A stretch of DNA of 64,000 bases from NCBI GenBank assembly GCA_937929805.1, contig CALFUT010000009.1:1-64000 (forward strand), in the 5' to 3' direction. The notes below the pieces were generated by a model that worked only from the letters and a program-made list of their open reading frames with translations, ran no database searches and was not told the origin of the DNA. Origin of the DNA: an uncultured Pirellulaceae bacterium (GTDB lineage Bacteria; Planctomycetota; Planctomycetia; Pirellulales; Pirellulaceae). The translations under genes were made by a program, and so were the position numbers. Positions 8,058 to 18,372 of the stretch are shown piece by piece (within the stretch, counting starts at the first letter, position 1; the number at the start of each line of letters is the position of its first letter).

Positions 8058-9524
8058 ATGTCTGCTGTCTCCCCAAACGAAAAATTCGAAACTTCTTGGG
8101 ATCTTGCTCCGGCACCCGAGAGTACGGACCACGTCAATCTTGAGTCGCATTACGACTTGTTTATTGACGGCGAGTTCCGGCCATCGAAGTCCGGGAATCG
8201 TTTTGCGTCGGTCAATCCGGCGACTGAGGAAACGATTGCCGAAGTGACCGAAGCCGACCAGGCGGACGTTAACGTTGCGATCAAAGCGGCACGTAAGGCT
8301 CACGACAATGTGTGGTCGAAAATGCCGGGTGCCGAACGAGGAAAATACATCTATCGCATTGCCCGACTGATGCAAGAACAGGCGCGAGAGCTGGCGGTCA
8401 TTGAATCGATGGATGGCGGCAAGCCGATTCGTGAATCTCGCGACATCGATATTCCTTTGGCGGCCGCCCATTTCTTTTATTACGCGGGCTGGGCAGACAA
8501 ACTAAATTATGCGTTTCCCAATCGCCGTCCGACCTCGCTGGGCGTTGCCGGTCAGGTAATCCCGTGGAATTTTCCGCTGCTGATGGCAGCGTGGAAGATC
8601 GCTCCGGCCTTGGCGACCGGGAACACCGTCGTGATTAAGCCCGCAGAGACCACGTCGTTGACGGCGTTGAAGTTAGCTGAGATTTTTCAACAGGCTGAAC
8701 TTCCGCCGGGCGTCGTCAACATCGTCACCGGTCACGGGGAAGTGGGAGCGGCGATCGTTAACCACTCGGACGTGAACAAGGTGGCGTTCACGGGCAGCAC
8801 GGACGTCGGCAAGATCATCCAGAAATCGCTCGCGGGGTCCGAGAAAAGTTTAACGCTGGAACTGGGAGGCAAAGCGGCCAACATTGTTTTTGAGGACGCG
8901 ACGATTGATCAAGCGGTCGAAGGGATCGTCAACGGCATCTATTTCAATCAAGGACACGTCTGCTGTGCAGGTAGCCGGCTTTTAGTTCAAGAGTCAATTC
9001 ATGACGAACTGGTTCGCAAGCTTAAGCACCGCATGGACTCTTTGATTGTGGGCGACCCGTTGGATAAAAATACGGACATCGGAGCGATCAACTCAAGCGA
9101 GCAACTAAACACGATTGAATCATACATTCAAATTGGGAAGGACGAGGGTGCTCAGTTCTACCAGCCGTCTTGCCCGGTTCCAGAAAAAGGATTCTGGTGC
9201 CGTCCTTCTCTGTTTACTGATGTGGCTCAGTCGAATCGGATTGGCCAAGAGGAAATTTTCGGACCGGTGTTAGCTGTGCAAACGTTTCGCACGGTCGCGG
9301 AAGCGATTCAGAAAGCGAACAACACACCGTACGGCTTGTCGGCCGGCGTTTGGACCGACAAGGGATCAAAAATCTTTAACCTGACCAGCCAGATGCGAGC
9401 CGGAATCGTGTGGGCGAACACTTACAACAAGTTCGATCCGACGTCTCCGTTTGGTGGCTACAAGGAAAGTGGATTCGGACGCGAAGGCGGCTTGCATGGT
9501 CTATCGGCGTATTTGAAAGTTTAG
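8058..9524 (+). CDS. NAD(P)-dependent aldehyde dehydrogenase
   Basis: A 488-residue full-length aldehyde dehydrogenase. It has the N-terminal cofactor domain with PWNFPLLMAAWKIAPAL, the FTGSTDVG nucleotide loop, the LELGGK glutamate motif near residue 270, and the catalytic cysteine in GHVCCAGSR (Cys302/303). It also has EEIFGPVL and the C-terminal PFGGYKESGFGRE. Substrate specificity cannot be read from the sequence. Because it lies directly behind deoC (94-bp gap), acetaldehyde from deoxyribose breakdown is a reasonable guess. Some betaine-aldehyde-type enzymes look similar. Confidence 0.9.
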   Translation: MSAVSPNEKFETSWDLAPAPESTDHVNLESHYDLFIDGEFRPSKSGNRFASVNPATEETIAEVTEADQADVNVAIKAARKAHDNVWSKMPGAERGKYIYRIARLMQEQARELAVIESMDGGKPIRESRDIDIPLAAAHFFYYAGWADKLNYAFPNRRPTSLGVAGQVIPWNFPLLMAAWKIAPALATGNTVVIKPAETTSLTALKLAEIFQQAELPPGVVNIVTGHGEVGAAIVNHSDVNKVAFTGSTDVGKIIQKSLAGSEKSLTLELGGKAANIVFEDATIDQAVEGIVNGIYFNQGHVCCAGSRLLVQESIHDELVRKLKHRMDSLIVGDPLDKNTDIGAINSSEQLNTIESYIQIGKDEGAQFYQPSCPVPEKGFWCRPSLFTDVAQSNRIGQEEIFGPVLAVQTFRTVAEAIQKANNTPYGLSAGVWTDKGSKIFNLTSQMRAGIVWANTYNKFDPTSPFGGYKESGFGREGGLHGLSAYLKV

Positions 9525-9644
9525 AAGTTCAGGGTTCAGAACGTTTCGGAATAACAGTCCGGGGAATAACGAACCGAAAATCGAAGTCCCGGAGGGACGG
9601 CAGGCGCTTTATGCCGCGTAGAGACCAAAAACACGAGACAAATT

Positions 9645-10553
9645 ATGGCTAAGAAAAGTAAAAACGAAACTAACTCGGTCCGCGTTCCTGTCAACAAAAC
9701 GTACAAGCTATACATTGGCGGCGCTTTTCCTCGTACCGAATCGGGGCGGTTCTACAGCCCTGAAGTCGACGGCGTTTCGCTGGGAAGCATCTGCCTGTCG
9801 TCACGAAAAGACCTTCGCAACGCGATCGTGGCGGCCAGATCGGCTCAAGCGGGTTGGGCCAGTAGGACGGCATACAATCGTAGCCAAATTCTGTACCGGA
9901 TTGCGGAAATGCTCGAGGGACGTTCTGAGCAATTTGTGGCCGAGCTAAAATCGCAGGGGCTAAACGTCGCAAGGGCAAAGAAGGAAGTTGCGTCTTCCAT
10001 CGACCGACTGATTTACTACGCCGGTTGGTGTGACAAGTACCAGCAAATTTTTAGTAGTGTGAATCCGGTCGCTTCGTCTCACTTTAATTTTTCGGTTCTT
10101 GAGCCGATGGGCGTCGTGTTCGTAGTGGCTTCAGAAGACAGCCCGTTGTTAGGTTTGATTTCTGCCATCGCTCCAATTATCGCCAGCGGGAACAGTGTCG
10201 TCGCGTTGGCGTCCGAGTCAAAACCATTATCTGCGATCACGCTGGCTGAAGTCTTACACACGTCTGATCTGCCGGGTGGCGTCGTGAATCTTTTGACGGG
10301 CAACGCGGGCGAATTGGTCGAGCATGCGGCGAAACATTTAGACTTGAATGCAATCGCGTTTGACCGCGACAACGCAGAACAGTTGGAGTTGATTGCTCGT
10401 GAGAGTGCGGCCAACGTAAAGCGAGTCCGAAAACTGTGCCTTGATTGGACGGATGTGGAATCGGCCAACCCCTATCTGATCCACGACTACTGCGAAGTCA
10501 AAACGACTTGGCATCCGATCGAAAAAATTTCGGCGTCCGGTTCGGGTTATTGA
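9645..10553 (+). CDS. half-length aldehyde-dehydrogenase homologue lacking the catalytic domain
   Basis: This 302-residue protein aligns with the N-terminal cofactor domain of the preceding enzyme: KLYIGGAF, RIAEMLEGR, YYAGWCDKY, VLEPMGVV, and DLPGGVVNLLTG. It ends shortly after the nucleotide-binding domain. The LELGGK motif, the catalytic cysteine and the C-terminal FGGYKESG region are all missing. The FTGS-like loop is replaced by AFDRDN. The frame is clean, with no internal stop, and the protein has its own distinct tail, so it may be a retained non-catalytic partner rather than fresh debris. The next 287 bases show no remaining dehydrogenase coding sequence. Confidence 0.75.
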   Translation: MAKKSKNETNSVRVPVNKTYKLYIGGAFPRTESGRFYSPEVDGVSLGSICLSSRKDLRNAIVAARSAQAGWASRTAYNRSQILYRIAEMLEGRSEQFVAELKSQGLNVARAKKEVASSIDRLIYYAGWCDKYQQIFSSVNPVASSHFNFSVLEPMGVVFVVASEDSPLLGLISAIAPIIASGNSVVALASESKPLSAITLAEVLHTSDLPGGVVNLLTGNAGELVEHAAKHLDLNAIAFDRDNAEQLELIARESAANVKRVRKLCLDWTDVESANPYLIHDYCEVKTTWHPIEKISASGSGY

Positions 10554-10840
10554 GCCCTTGAAAAATGTAGGCGCCTCGCGGGATGCTTGTATCACGTCGC
10601 GGCCACAAAGTTTGACTCTTGAATCGAGTTGACGAGACCCAGTTTTGCCAGAGTGTGTGTTTTCTCAAGTTTTACGCATTTGTTTCGGCGTAAGTCATTT
10701 GCGAGTGGCCGTTTCGCTATCGCCTAACTCGACGAAAACTGAGCGAAGTTGATTGTGCATTTGGCTCTGTAGATTATGATTATACCCCCGAGACGGGCGG
10801 CTCTACGGACCTTGGCTTCACAATCTTATTCAGGCTTCCC
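10554..10840. other. intergenic spacer without recognisable gene
   Basis: This spacer holds no convincing open frame and no strong terminator. An AT-rich stretch near 10775-10790 (TAGATTATGATTAT) could contain a promoter for the coiled-coil gene. No clear -35 box accompanies it. Confidence 0.4.
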
Positions 10841-13726
10841 ATGCGTCAAACCAATACTCCGTTACGTAGCGTTGAACAAAGCCCGGATGCTGTTGCAAGC
10901 GTTTCGGCAGGCCTAGAGGGCCCCCACAGTGAAACGCTCACGACCGAAAGTGTTGAATCCGAAGGAGCGTTCTCCACGGCGCTTGCTTTTCTTGATAGCT
11001 TAAGCGCTGTTCAATTGCTTGCCGTTTTAGCCTTGATCGGAATTTTGGTTGTTGTCGCGGCTTGGTATCTAGACGGCATGGGCCATCGAATTGAAAGGGA
11101 AATTTACTGGCGTAGAACTTGGTGGGGAAGGAAATGGAAGTCCATTAAGTCGTTGTTTAAACCCCCGCGTGGTACTGGTAAGCTGGAACTCTCGTCGGTG
11201 TCTGGTTCGTCGGTTTTAGACGCAGAGCATTCGCATTCGTTCGTGTCAACTTTGAAAAGGACGAACTCCGCTCCCGTTGGTCAGGCTGGCCCGGTTTCAA
11301 CAGAAACGGAGTTCCGGGATCAACCGTCGGCTGATGAATTTTCGCATTCAAGTGAGAACGAAGATCGATTGCGGTTTGAGTTGTCCGAAGCGAAGGAACA
11401 ACTGAGCTTGCTGATCCAGCGCGAAGAGGACGCAAGGGACTTGGGCAGTAGGCAGATTGAGTCTCTTGAAAGCGATCTTGCTGATCGAGCGATTCAACTT
11501 GAGAAGCTTCAAGCGTCTTTGGCCGAAGCCGCGTCCGACGCAGATCGAATGGGAGCAGCGTTGGAAGAATCCAACGGTCGCTGTCAGGAACTTTCCGAAG
11601 AATTGGCCGCGTTGAAACAAGTTGAGGCGAACGCCAAATCCGAGTTGGCTGACGCGGCAAAGGAGATCGAATCGCTGAGCTTGAAGGCGACTCGTTCAGA
11701 CGAAAAATTGCAAGCGGCCGCTGAAAAAGCAAGCGAAAAGGCAGACGTTGCCGACCGCTTGCGTGAAGAGTGCACATTGCTGAAATCCTCTTTAGAGGAG
11801 GCTGAAAATCAATGTGCCGAAAAAGACGCCTCGGCAGCTGAACGTTTGCGGGCACAGGACGAAATACAGGACCGATTGCAGAAAAAGATCGACCATCTGA
11901 CGCTGGTGGCCAAGGAGTCTGAATCTGGAATCGCCGAACGCGAATCTCAATTGGTGGCATCGCAGGAAGAAATCGCAAGGTTGAATACTCAGATTGCTGA
12001 GCAAGCTGAAGACGCCCGACAGAAAATTGATGAGACGCTAGCGGCGCTCTCCGAAGAGCAGACGCTTCATAATCGACTCAAAGAAACCGCCGTTGAGGAT
12101 TGGGAAGAGCTATCCTCGCAGGCAACCAGATTGCGTGAGCAGGAATCCAAAATTGATTTGCTGACTGAGCAACTTGCTGATCAAGCAGCGAAATCGGAGC
12201 AGGAACTTTCAACAGCTCTGGCAACGTTGGAACAGGAAAGAAGTGTCCTTGCTAAGTGTAAGGAAGACTCTAAAAAACGCGAAGAAGATCAGCGGACGAT
12301 GTCTCTAAGTCAGATGAAGATGCTCAAAGAGGATCTGACTGCCCGAACGACTCAAGTCGAAACGCTAGAAACGTCTTTGGCGAAAGCAGCTTCGGATGCG
12401 AAGCTAGTCACCGCTTCATTGGAAAAATCGGACGGTCGCTGTCAGGAACTATGCGAAGAGCTGGCCGCGTTAAAACAGGTTGAGTCGACTGCAAAGTCCG
12501 AGTTGGCTGCTGCGACGAAGGAACTTGAGGCGTTCAGATTGAAGGCGACGCGTTCCGAGAAAGAATTGCAAACAGCTATTGAAGAAGCACGCGGAAATGC
12601 AGATCTTGCTGATCGTTTGACTGAAGAGTCTGTGGCGCTGAAATCTTCCTTGAAGCGCATCGAAAGTCAACTTGAAGAGAAAGAGGTCAACGCAGTTGAG
12701 CATGCGAAGGGGCAAGAGAAGCAGCGGTCGCAATGGCTCAAGGAAATCGACAATCTGGCTCTCGCGACAAAGCGGCTTGAGTCTGAAATCGCCGAACGTG
12801 AATCGCAGTTGGTGGAATCGCAGGAAGAAGTCGAAAGATTGAATGCTCAGATTGCTGAGCAAGCCGAAGATGCTCGCCAGAAGCTTGGCGAAACGTTAGC
12901 CGCGCTTTCCGACGAGCGGGCGTTGCACAACCGGCTCAAAGAAGCCACTAGTGGAAATGATGACGAGGTCTCGTTGCAGGCTTCCAAATTGCGTGAGCAG
13001 GAAGCCGCGATCGAATTGTTGAATCAGCAAGCGATAGAATCTGAACAAAAACTGGTCGAGGCGCTTGAGACGTTGGATCGCGAAAAAGCTGACTCTGCTG
13101 CGACGAAGGAGGCTGCTGGCAAGCGTGATGAAGAGATGGATGTTCTGGTTGCAAAGAATGCGGATCTCGAACGCAATCTGGAATCCATTCAGCAGCGATC
13201 GGAAGCAGCCGAACGAGAATTTGCTGAAACGCTGGAACGGTTGAAGGACGAACAAGAACTGCGATCTAAAACGTTACAAGAACTGGAAGTCAGCGAGAAG
13301 CGAGTTGGCGAACTTGAGAAAGAAATTGACGCGTCTTCGGTTTCCTTGGACGACCACAATAAGCTGATAAGAAAGCTAGTCGGTTATCGAAAGGCTTACC
13401 GCAAAATCAAGGCCGTGATGGATGAGCTTGCCGTTCAGAAATCTGAAATGAGCGATCTAGCGACCGAATATCTTGCGATGGCAAGGGCGATCAGACACGA
13501 GCTGGACGAAGAACGCGAGACGAACCTGAGGCTTAAATCAGAGCTCGAAAAAGCGAATAGTTCCGGGGTCGATTTTGACGATCCGCAAATCAAACGCCAA
13601 GTTGACCGGATAGCTGGCAAATTTGTGCTGGACCTAAAAACTCAGTTTGAACGAAAGCTCAAGAAAAAAAATGAACTCATTCGAGAGCTTCAAAGTCGGA
13701 AGGCACACGACACGTCAATCGATTAA
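10841..13726 (+). CDS. membrane-anchored long coiled-coil protein with internal duplication
   Basis: A 961-residue protein of unknown function. One hydrophobic helix lies at about residues 57-78 (LLAVLALIGILVVVAAWYL), followed by a basic, tryptophan-rich juxtamembrane stretch (YWRRTWWGRKWK). From about residue 165 to 940 the sequence is almost entirely charged heptads typical of coiled coils. Two blocks of roughly 250 residues repeat each other: GRCQELSEELAALKQVE recurs as GRCQELCEELAALKQVE, and IAEQAEDARQK occurs in both. The long rod probably extends into the cytoplasm, since the basic residues follow the helix. Hits to SMC or myosin would reflect composition only. Confidence 0.7.
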   Translation: MRQTNTPLRSVEQSPDAVASVSAGLEGPHSETLTTESVESEGAFSTALAFLDSLSAVQLLAVLALIGILVVVAAWYLDGMGHRIEREIYWRRTWWGRKWKSIKSLFKPPRGTGKLELSSVSGSSVLDAEHSHSFVSTLKRTNSAPVGQAGPVSTETEFRDQPSADEFSHSSENEDRLRFELSEAKEQLSLLIQREEDARDLGSRQIESLESDLADRAIQLEKLQASLAEAASDADRMGAALEESNGRCQELSEELAALKQVEANAKSELADAAKEIESLSLKATRSDEKLQAAAEKASEKADVADRLREECTLLKSSLEEAENQCAEKDASAAERLRAQDEIQDRLQKKIDHLTLVAKESESGIAERESQLVASQEEIARLNTQIAEQAEDARQKIDETLAALSEEQTLHNRLKETAVEDWEELSSQATRLREQESKIDLLTEQLADQAAKSEQELSTALATLEQERSVLAKCKEDSKKREEDQRTMSLSQMKMLKEDLTARTTQVETLETSLAKAASDAKLVTASLEKSDGRCQELCEELAALKQVESTAKSELAAATKELEAFRLKATRSEKELQTAIEEARGNADLADRLTEESVALKSSLKRIESQLEEKEVNAVEHAKGQEKQRSQWLKEIDNLALATKRLESEIAERESQLVESQEEVERLNAQIAEQAEDARQKLGETLAALSDERALHNRLKEATSGNDDEVSLQASKLREQEAAIELLNQQAIESEQKLVEALETLDREKADSAATKEAAGKRDEEMDVLVAKNADLERNLESIQQRSEAAEREFAETLERLKDEQELRSKTLQELEVSEKRVGELEKEIDASSVSLDDHNKLIRKLVGYRKAYRKIKAVMDELAVQKSEMSDLATEYLAMARAIRHELDEERETNLRLKSELEKANSSGVDFDDPQIKRQVDRIAGKFVLDLKTQFERKLKKKNELIRELQSRKAHDTSID
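11490..13090 (+). repeat. two direct repeats of about 250 codons inside the coiled-coil gene
   Basis: The first copy covers about 11490-12245 and the second about 12355-13090. Shared landmarks at DNA and protein level include the CGGTCGCTGTCAGGAACT block (near 11575 and 12433) and the GCTGAGCAAGC block (near 11997 and 12853). The copies have diverged, so this is an old internal duplication. Confidence 0.75.
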
Positions 13727-13763
13727 ACAATCGTGTTTTGGCACTTAGACGAAAAATTCCACA

Positions 13764-15353
13764 ATGCGAATTCGTGTTTCTCCAGCGGTTCTTTGTTTGC
13801 TTTTGCTCTTGGCTTTAAGTGGCCCAGCGAAAGGTGACAAGGCTGCCCAGCAGCCAGCTCGGAAACCGAACATTGTCGTCATTATGGCGGATGATTTGGG
13901 CTACGGCGACGTTTCGTGTTACGGCGCGGCGTCGATTCAGACGCCCAACATCGATCGACTCGCCAGCGAGGGCATTCGGTTTACTCAGGGGTATTGCTCG
14001 GCTTCGACGTGCACACCCACCCGCTACTCGTTTCTAACCGGTAATTATGCTTTTCGCGCGAAAGGGACCGGTATCGCTCCACCCAATGCGCCGGCGATTA
14101 TCAAGCCGGGAACGGAGACCATTGCTAGTCTGCTGCAACAAGGTGGTTATCGAACGGCAGTCGTTGGGAAATGGCACTTGGGGCTTGGCGGGGAATCGGG
14201 GCCAGCATGGAACGACGAACTCAAGCCGGGGCCACTCGAGATCGGTTTTGACTCATGTTTTCTGCTGCCAACCACCAACGACCGCGTTCCTCAGGTGTAT
14301 GTCGAAGACCATCGAGTCCTGAACCTCGATCCCAGCGATCCATTGTGGGTAGGCAACAAGAGGCCGTCCATGGATCACCCAACCGGGAAGACCCATCGGG
14401 ACACGTTGAAGATGGATTGGTCGCACGGTCATAACTCCACCATCCACAACGGCATCAGCCGGATCGGTTTTTACACCGGAGGGCATGCTGCTAGGTTTCG
14501 TGACGAAGATCTGGCGGACAAGTGGGTTGAGAAATCTCGTGAGTTCATCGCGGAGAATCGGGACAAGCCCTTCTTTCTATTTTTCGCGTCTCACGATGTT
14601 CATGTGCCGCGAATGCCGCACGAGCGTTTTCACGGGAAGTCAGCGATGGGCTTCCGAGGGGACTCGATCTTGCAGCTGGATTGGTGCGTGGGCGAGTTGA
14701 TGGAGATGCTAGATGAGATGAGTCTTTCTGAGAACACGTTGGTCGTGTTTTGCAGTGACAATGGGCCGGTGATGGACGATGGTTACAAAGATGGGGCACT
14801 TGAGAAAGTTGGTCAGCATCGCGCGGGAGGGAGTTTTACCGGAGGAAAGTACTCCATTTACGAAGGAGGAACTCGGACACCGTTCATTGCTCGTTGGAAA
14901 GGCGCGATTCAACCGTCAGTCAGCGAAAAAGTCGTCTGCACCATTGACCTTCCGACCAGTGTTGCGAAGCTGACTGAGCAACCGATTCCTGATCAGACGT
15001 TTACGGACAGTATCGATGTGCTGGACGCTTTGCTTGGCAAACCAAATGCAGCCGGGCGTGATCATCTAGTCGTCCAAGACAACGGGCACACTGGTTCGTT
15101 CGGGTTGCGATCGGGCGACTGGAAGCTGCACCGGTACGATAAAAACAAGTCTCGGAACGTGGTGGTCGAGCAAGAACTTAGGAAAGTTAGGGTGCCCAAT
15201 TTTCAGCTATTCAATCTTGCTGATGATCCCGCGGAGCAGAACAACATTTTGGGTGAACATCCCGATGTCGCGCAGCGTATGAAGGACCAGCTGAGGCAGA
15301 TCATCGCATCAGGTCGAACGAGGGAAGTCCTGAATACGACGAACGCCGATTGA
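13764..15353 (+). CDS. secreted sulfatase (formylglycine-dependent arylsulfatase family)
   Basis: This 529-residue protein begins with a signal peptide (about 24 residues, LLLLALSGPAKG). It then shows the sulfatase metal-binding start NIVVIMADDLGYGDVSCYG. The signature STCTPTRYSFLTG carries Cys83, the residue converted to formylglycine. GKWHLG and SDNGPV are further active-site motifs. Sulfatases of this kind are abundant in marine planctomycetes and remove sulfate from polysaccharides; the exact substrate is unknown. Activity would need a formylglycine-generating enzyme, which is not in this window. No polysaccharide-utilisation genes lie beside it. Confidence 0.92.
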   Translation: MRIRVSPAVLCLLLLLALSGPAKGDKAAQQPARKPNIVVIMADDLGYGDVSCYGAASIQTPNIDRLASEGIRFTQGYCSASTCTPTRYSFLTGNYAFRAKGTGIAPPNAPAIIKPGTETIASLLQQGGYRTAVVGKWHLGLGGESGPAWNDELKPGPLEIGFDSCFLLPTTNDRVPQVYVEDHRVLNLDPSDPLWVGNKRPSMDHPTGKTHRDTLKMDWSHGHNSTIHNGISRIGFYTGGHAARFRDEDLADKWVEKSREFIAENRDKPFFLFFASHDVHVPRMPHERFHGKSAMGFRGDSILQLDWCVGELMEMLDEMSLSENTLVVFCSDNGPVMDDGYKDGALEKVGQHRAGGSFTGGKYSIYEGGTRTPFIARWKGAIQPSVSEKVVCTIDLPTSVAKLTEQPIPDQTFTDSIDVLDALLGKPNAAGRDHLVVQDNGHTGSFGLRSGDWKLHRYDKNKSRNVVVEQELRKVRVPNFQLFNLADDPAEQNNILGEHPDVAQRMKDQLRQIIASGRTREVLNTTNAD

Positions 15354-15366
15354 TCGTTGACCGTCG

Positions 15367-18015
15367 CTAACTTTGAAACACAAATTCACTGCCCGCGAAG
15401 TCGATTTTCATTTTCTGTTGCTCGGTCGGTTTGCCAAGCTTCAGCAGTTCGGTTGCGAGCGGATTCGTTAGTCGCTGCTGAATGACTCGTTTGAGCGGTC
15501 GTGCACCGTATTGAGGCTCGTAGCCAGCGTCAGCGATTGCATCTAACGCGGCTTCAGTCACTTCAATCGACCAGCCCTGCTGTTCCAAGCGATTCTGTAA
15601 CAGCGCGATTTGTAATTCCACAATGCGGCGGACTTGATCTTTGCCTAAGGTGCGGAACACGATTTTCTCGTCAATTCGGTTCAGCAATTCAGGAGTGAAG
15701 CGGGCTCGCAGAGCAAGTTCGATGCCTTCAGTCATTTCTTCATCCGTGCCGTTTTCTTCAGTAATCTTCTGAATCAACGTGCTGCCTACGTTGCTGGTCA
15801 TCACGATGATGGTGTTCGTAAAATCGATCGTGTTGCCTCGGTTGTCGGTCAGACGACCGTCGTCCAATACTTGCAACAAGATGTTGTAAACGTCGTCGTG
15901 GGCTTTTTCGATTTCATCCAATAAAATGACGCTGTAAGGTCGACGGCGAACCGCTTCCGTTAATTTTCCACCCTCGTCGAAACCAACGTATCCCGGAGGC
16001 GCTCCGATCAGGCGGCTGACGCTGTGTCGTTCCATGAATTCGCTCATGTCGATCCGAACCATCGCGCTGTCGTCGTCGAACATGACTTCCGCCAACGCTT
16101 TGCATAGTTCGGTTTTCCCGACGCCGGTAGGGCCGAGGAACAAAAATGAACCGATTGGACGATTCGGATCTTGCAGACCGCTGCGGCTACGACGAACCGC
16201 GTTGCTGACCGCGGAAACCGCTTCGTCTTGCCCGATGACCCGTTGGTGAAGTCGTTCTTCCATCACCAGCAGTTTGGCTCGTTCGGTTTCCAGCATTCGT
16301 GATACCGGAACGCCTGTCCACGCCATGACTATTTCGGCGATCTCATCTTCGGTGACCTGTTCGCTGAGCAAGCGTTTGCGATCGGCTGGTTCGGAGTCTT
16401 GGTTAACGCTTCCGTTTTCTTGAGCTTCCGATTTTTCGATCTGAGTTTGCAACTCTTTGCGGCGAGTGTCAACTTCGTAGAGTTCACGGTAGTCGTCCTC
16501 GCTAACCGGCTGGCCCGAGGATTGCTTGGCTTTGATTTCGGCGTCAAGCTTTTCAAACTGGCGTTCGGCAGCCGCCAGTTCTTCGCGAACTTTTCGCACG
16601 TCGGTCATGCCCAGTTTCTCGGCTTCCCATTGCTCACGCAGGCTCGCAAGTTCACGTCGCTTCTCTTCCATTTCGGTTTGAACCAAATCGAGACGGCTTT
16701 GCACGCTTTCGTCTTGTTCGTCAGCCAACTGTCGCGCAGCGAGTTCCAACTGTGTTAACCGCCGTTGGACGACGTCGATCTCTTCAGGCACGCTGTCCAG
16801 TTCCATCGCCAGACGGGACGCCGCTTCATCGACTAGATCGATGGCTTTGTCCGGCAAGAATCGATCGGTGATGTAGCGATTAGAAAGTTGAGCCGCAGCG
16901 ACCAACGCGGCGTCGCGAATTTGGACTCCGTGGTGAGTCTCGTACCGCTGTTTTAGTCCTCGCAGGATCGAGATCGTGTCCTCGACGGTTGGCTCGCCCA
17001 CGTGAACTGGTTGGAAGCGGCGTTCAAGCGCGGCATCTTTTTCAATGTACTTGCGATATTCGTCCAAAGTCGTGGCGCCGATGCAGTGGAGTTCTCCTCG
17101 CGCGAGCGCTGGTTTGAGCAAGTTGGCGGCATCGTTTCCTCCTTCGGTGGCTCCAGCACCGACGACGGTGTGCAGTTCATCAATGAATAAAATGATGTTA
17201 CCGGCGGCAGCCGTGACCTCGCGCAGAACGGATTTGAGCCGGTCTTCGAACTCGCCTCGGAATTTTGCTCCGGCGATCAAGGCACCCATGTCTAACGCCA
17301 TCACTTTTTTCTGCCGCAAACTCTGAGGCACATCGTTCTGCACAATGCGCAATGCGAGACCCTCGGCGATGGCTGTTTTTCCAACGCCGGGCTGGCCGAT
17401 CAGAACGGGATTGTTTTTGTTCCGCCGCGAGAGAACTTGGATGACCCGGCGGATCTCATCGTCGCGCCCGATCACGGGATCAAGCTTCCCTTGCTGAGCC
17501 ATCGCGACTAAATCGATGCAATACTTTTCCAACGATTCGTATTTTGCTTCCGGATTTTGGTCGGTGACTCGGGCCGATCCACGAACCTGCTTGATGGCGT
17601 CCATCAAGGTTGGCTCGTCGATCGCATTCATTTCCAAGATTCGCTTGACCGGAGAATCCGCTTTCGTCAGACCAAGCATCAAGTGCTCGGTGGAAACGTA
17701 CTCGTCCTGCATCGCCGTTGCGAATTCAGACGCGGTCTGTAGCACGGACTGCAGTTCCCGGCTGGGATTCGGAGCGCTCGATCCGGTAGAAGTTGGCAAA
17801 CGGCCCAGTTCTGAATTGACAATTCCTGCAAGTTGTTCGACGGGGACCGAAACCTTGTTTAGTAGAGACGGCACGATTCCGTCGGACTGTTTCAGCAGGC
17901 ACTCAATCAGATGGAGCGGCTGGATCTCAGGATGCCCTTTGCCGCCTGCCAGTGTTTGAGCGTTGGCGACGGCTTCTTGGCCTTTGGCAGTAAGTTTTTC
18001 AAATTGGAATGACAT
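15367..18015 (-). CDS. clpB: ATP-dependent disaggregase ClpB
   Basis: An 882-residue Hsp100 protein. It has the ClpN repeats (residues 1-145), a first AAA domain with Walker A GQPGVGKT and the arginine-finger region ALERRFQPV, and a middle coiled-coil domain (about 410-545). The middle domain contains an unusual glutamate/glutamine-rich stretch ([15 protein letters not shown]). The second AAA domain has Walker A GPTGVGKT and the pore loop [13 protein letters not shown]. ClpB works with DnaK to rescue aggregated proteins, and dnaK is the next gene upstream on the same strand. A spacer of about 357 bases separates them, so clpB probably also has its own promoter. Confidence 0.97.
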   Translation of the reverse strand: MSFQFEKLTAKGQEAVANAQTLAGGKGHPEIQPLHLIECLLKQSDGIVPSLLNKVSVPVEQLAGIVNSELGRLPTSTGSSAPNPSRELQSVLQTASEFATAMQDEYVSTEHLMLGLTKADSPVKRILEMNAIDEPTLMDAIKQVRGSARVTDQNPEAKYESLEKYCIDLVAMAQQGKLDPVIGRDDEIRRVIQVLSRRNKNNPVLIGQPGVGKTAIAEGLALRIVQNDVPQSLRQKKVMALDMGALIAGAKFRGEFEDRLKSVLREVTAAAGNIILFIDELHTVVGAGATEGGNDAANLLKPALARGELHCIGATTLDEYRKYIEKDAALERRFQPVHVGEPTVEDTISILRGLKQRYETHHGVQIRDAALVAAAQLSNRYITDRFLPDKAIDLVDEAASRLAMELDSVPEEIDVVQRRLTQLELAARQLADEQDESVQSRLDLVQTEMEEKRRELASLREQWEAEKLGMTDVRKVREELAAAERQFEKLDAEIKAKQSSGQPVSEDDYRELYEVDTRRKELQTQIEKSEAQENGSVNQDSEPADRKRLLSEQVTEDEIAEIVMAWTGVPVSRMLETERAKLLVMEERLHQRVIGQDEAVSAVSNAVRRSRSGLQDPNRPIGSFLFLGPTGVGKTELCKALAEVMFDDDSAMVRIDMSEFMERHSVSRLIGAPPGYVGFDEGGKLTEAVRRRPYSVILLDEIEKAHDDVYNILLQVLDDGRLTDNRGNTIDFTNTIIVMTSNVGSTLIQKITEENGTDEEMTEGIELALRARFTPELLNRIDEKIVFRTLGKDQVRRIVELQIALLQNRLEQQGWSIEVTEAALDAIADAGYEPQYGARPLKRVIQQRLTNPLATELLKLGKPTEQQKMKIDFAGSEFVFQS

Positions 18016-18372
18016 ATTGGTCTCCCGGTTGAAGGTTCGCGCAGGGGCGAACGGAATTCACGCGGCAAAATTTTGCGGCGTTACACTTATTGGTTGAGCG
18101 TCTTTCATTGAGACGCGATTGATTCGAATAGAAGTGATTCAGAACGCGCCGGCCTTGTCGGAGGGCAAGGACCGGTGCAAGTTTCGAATACGAGCGATTG
18201 AAAAGGGCGCGGGTGATAATCTGTTGATTCAGCAAGGCATGCCCACGTAGCGTGGTCATCGCAACCGTGATTGTTTGCGATATGCCAAAAGCCTGAAGGC
18301 TTCACTACAAACTTTGTTTCAAAACAGTGGGACGCACGCCCCACTGTTCGCATTGCTTGAACCGTGCGGATG
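18016..18372. promoter_or_regulatory. clpB-dnaK spacer with paired direct repeats
   Basis: The spacer contains an imperfect 17-base direct repeat, TTCGAATAGAAGTGATT (near 18121) and TTCGAATACGAGCGATT (near 18185). It lies upstream of clpB and could be operator-like. The dnaK terminator hairpin lies at the right end. I saw no CIRCE-type inverted repeat. Confidence 0.4.
18320..18347 (-). terminator. intrinsic terminator after dnaK
   Basis: On the reverse strand an ACAGTGGG/CCCACTGT stem with a short GC loop (18324-18347) is followed by TTTTG. It lies about 25 bases after the dnaK stop. Confidence 0.7.

Noticed and set aside
9645-10553. A simple frameshifted pseudogene of a full aldehyde dehydrogenase
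   Set aside because: No remaining C-terminal dehydrogenase sequence was found in the following 287 bases in any frame, so a single frameshift does not explain the short length.
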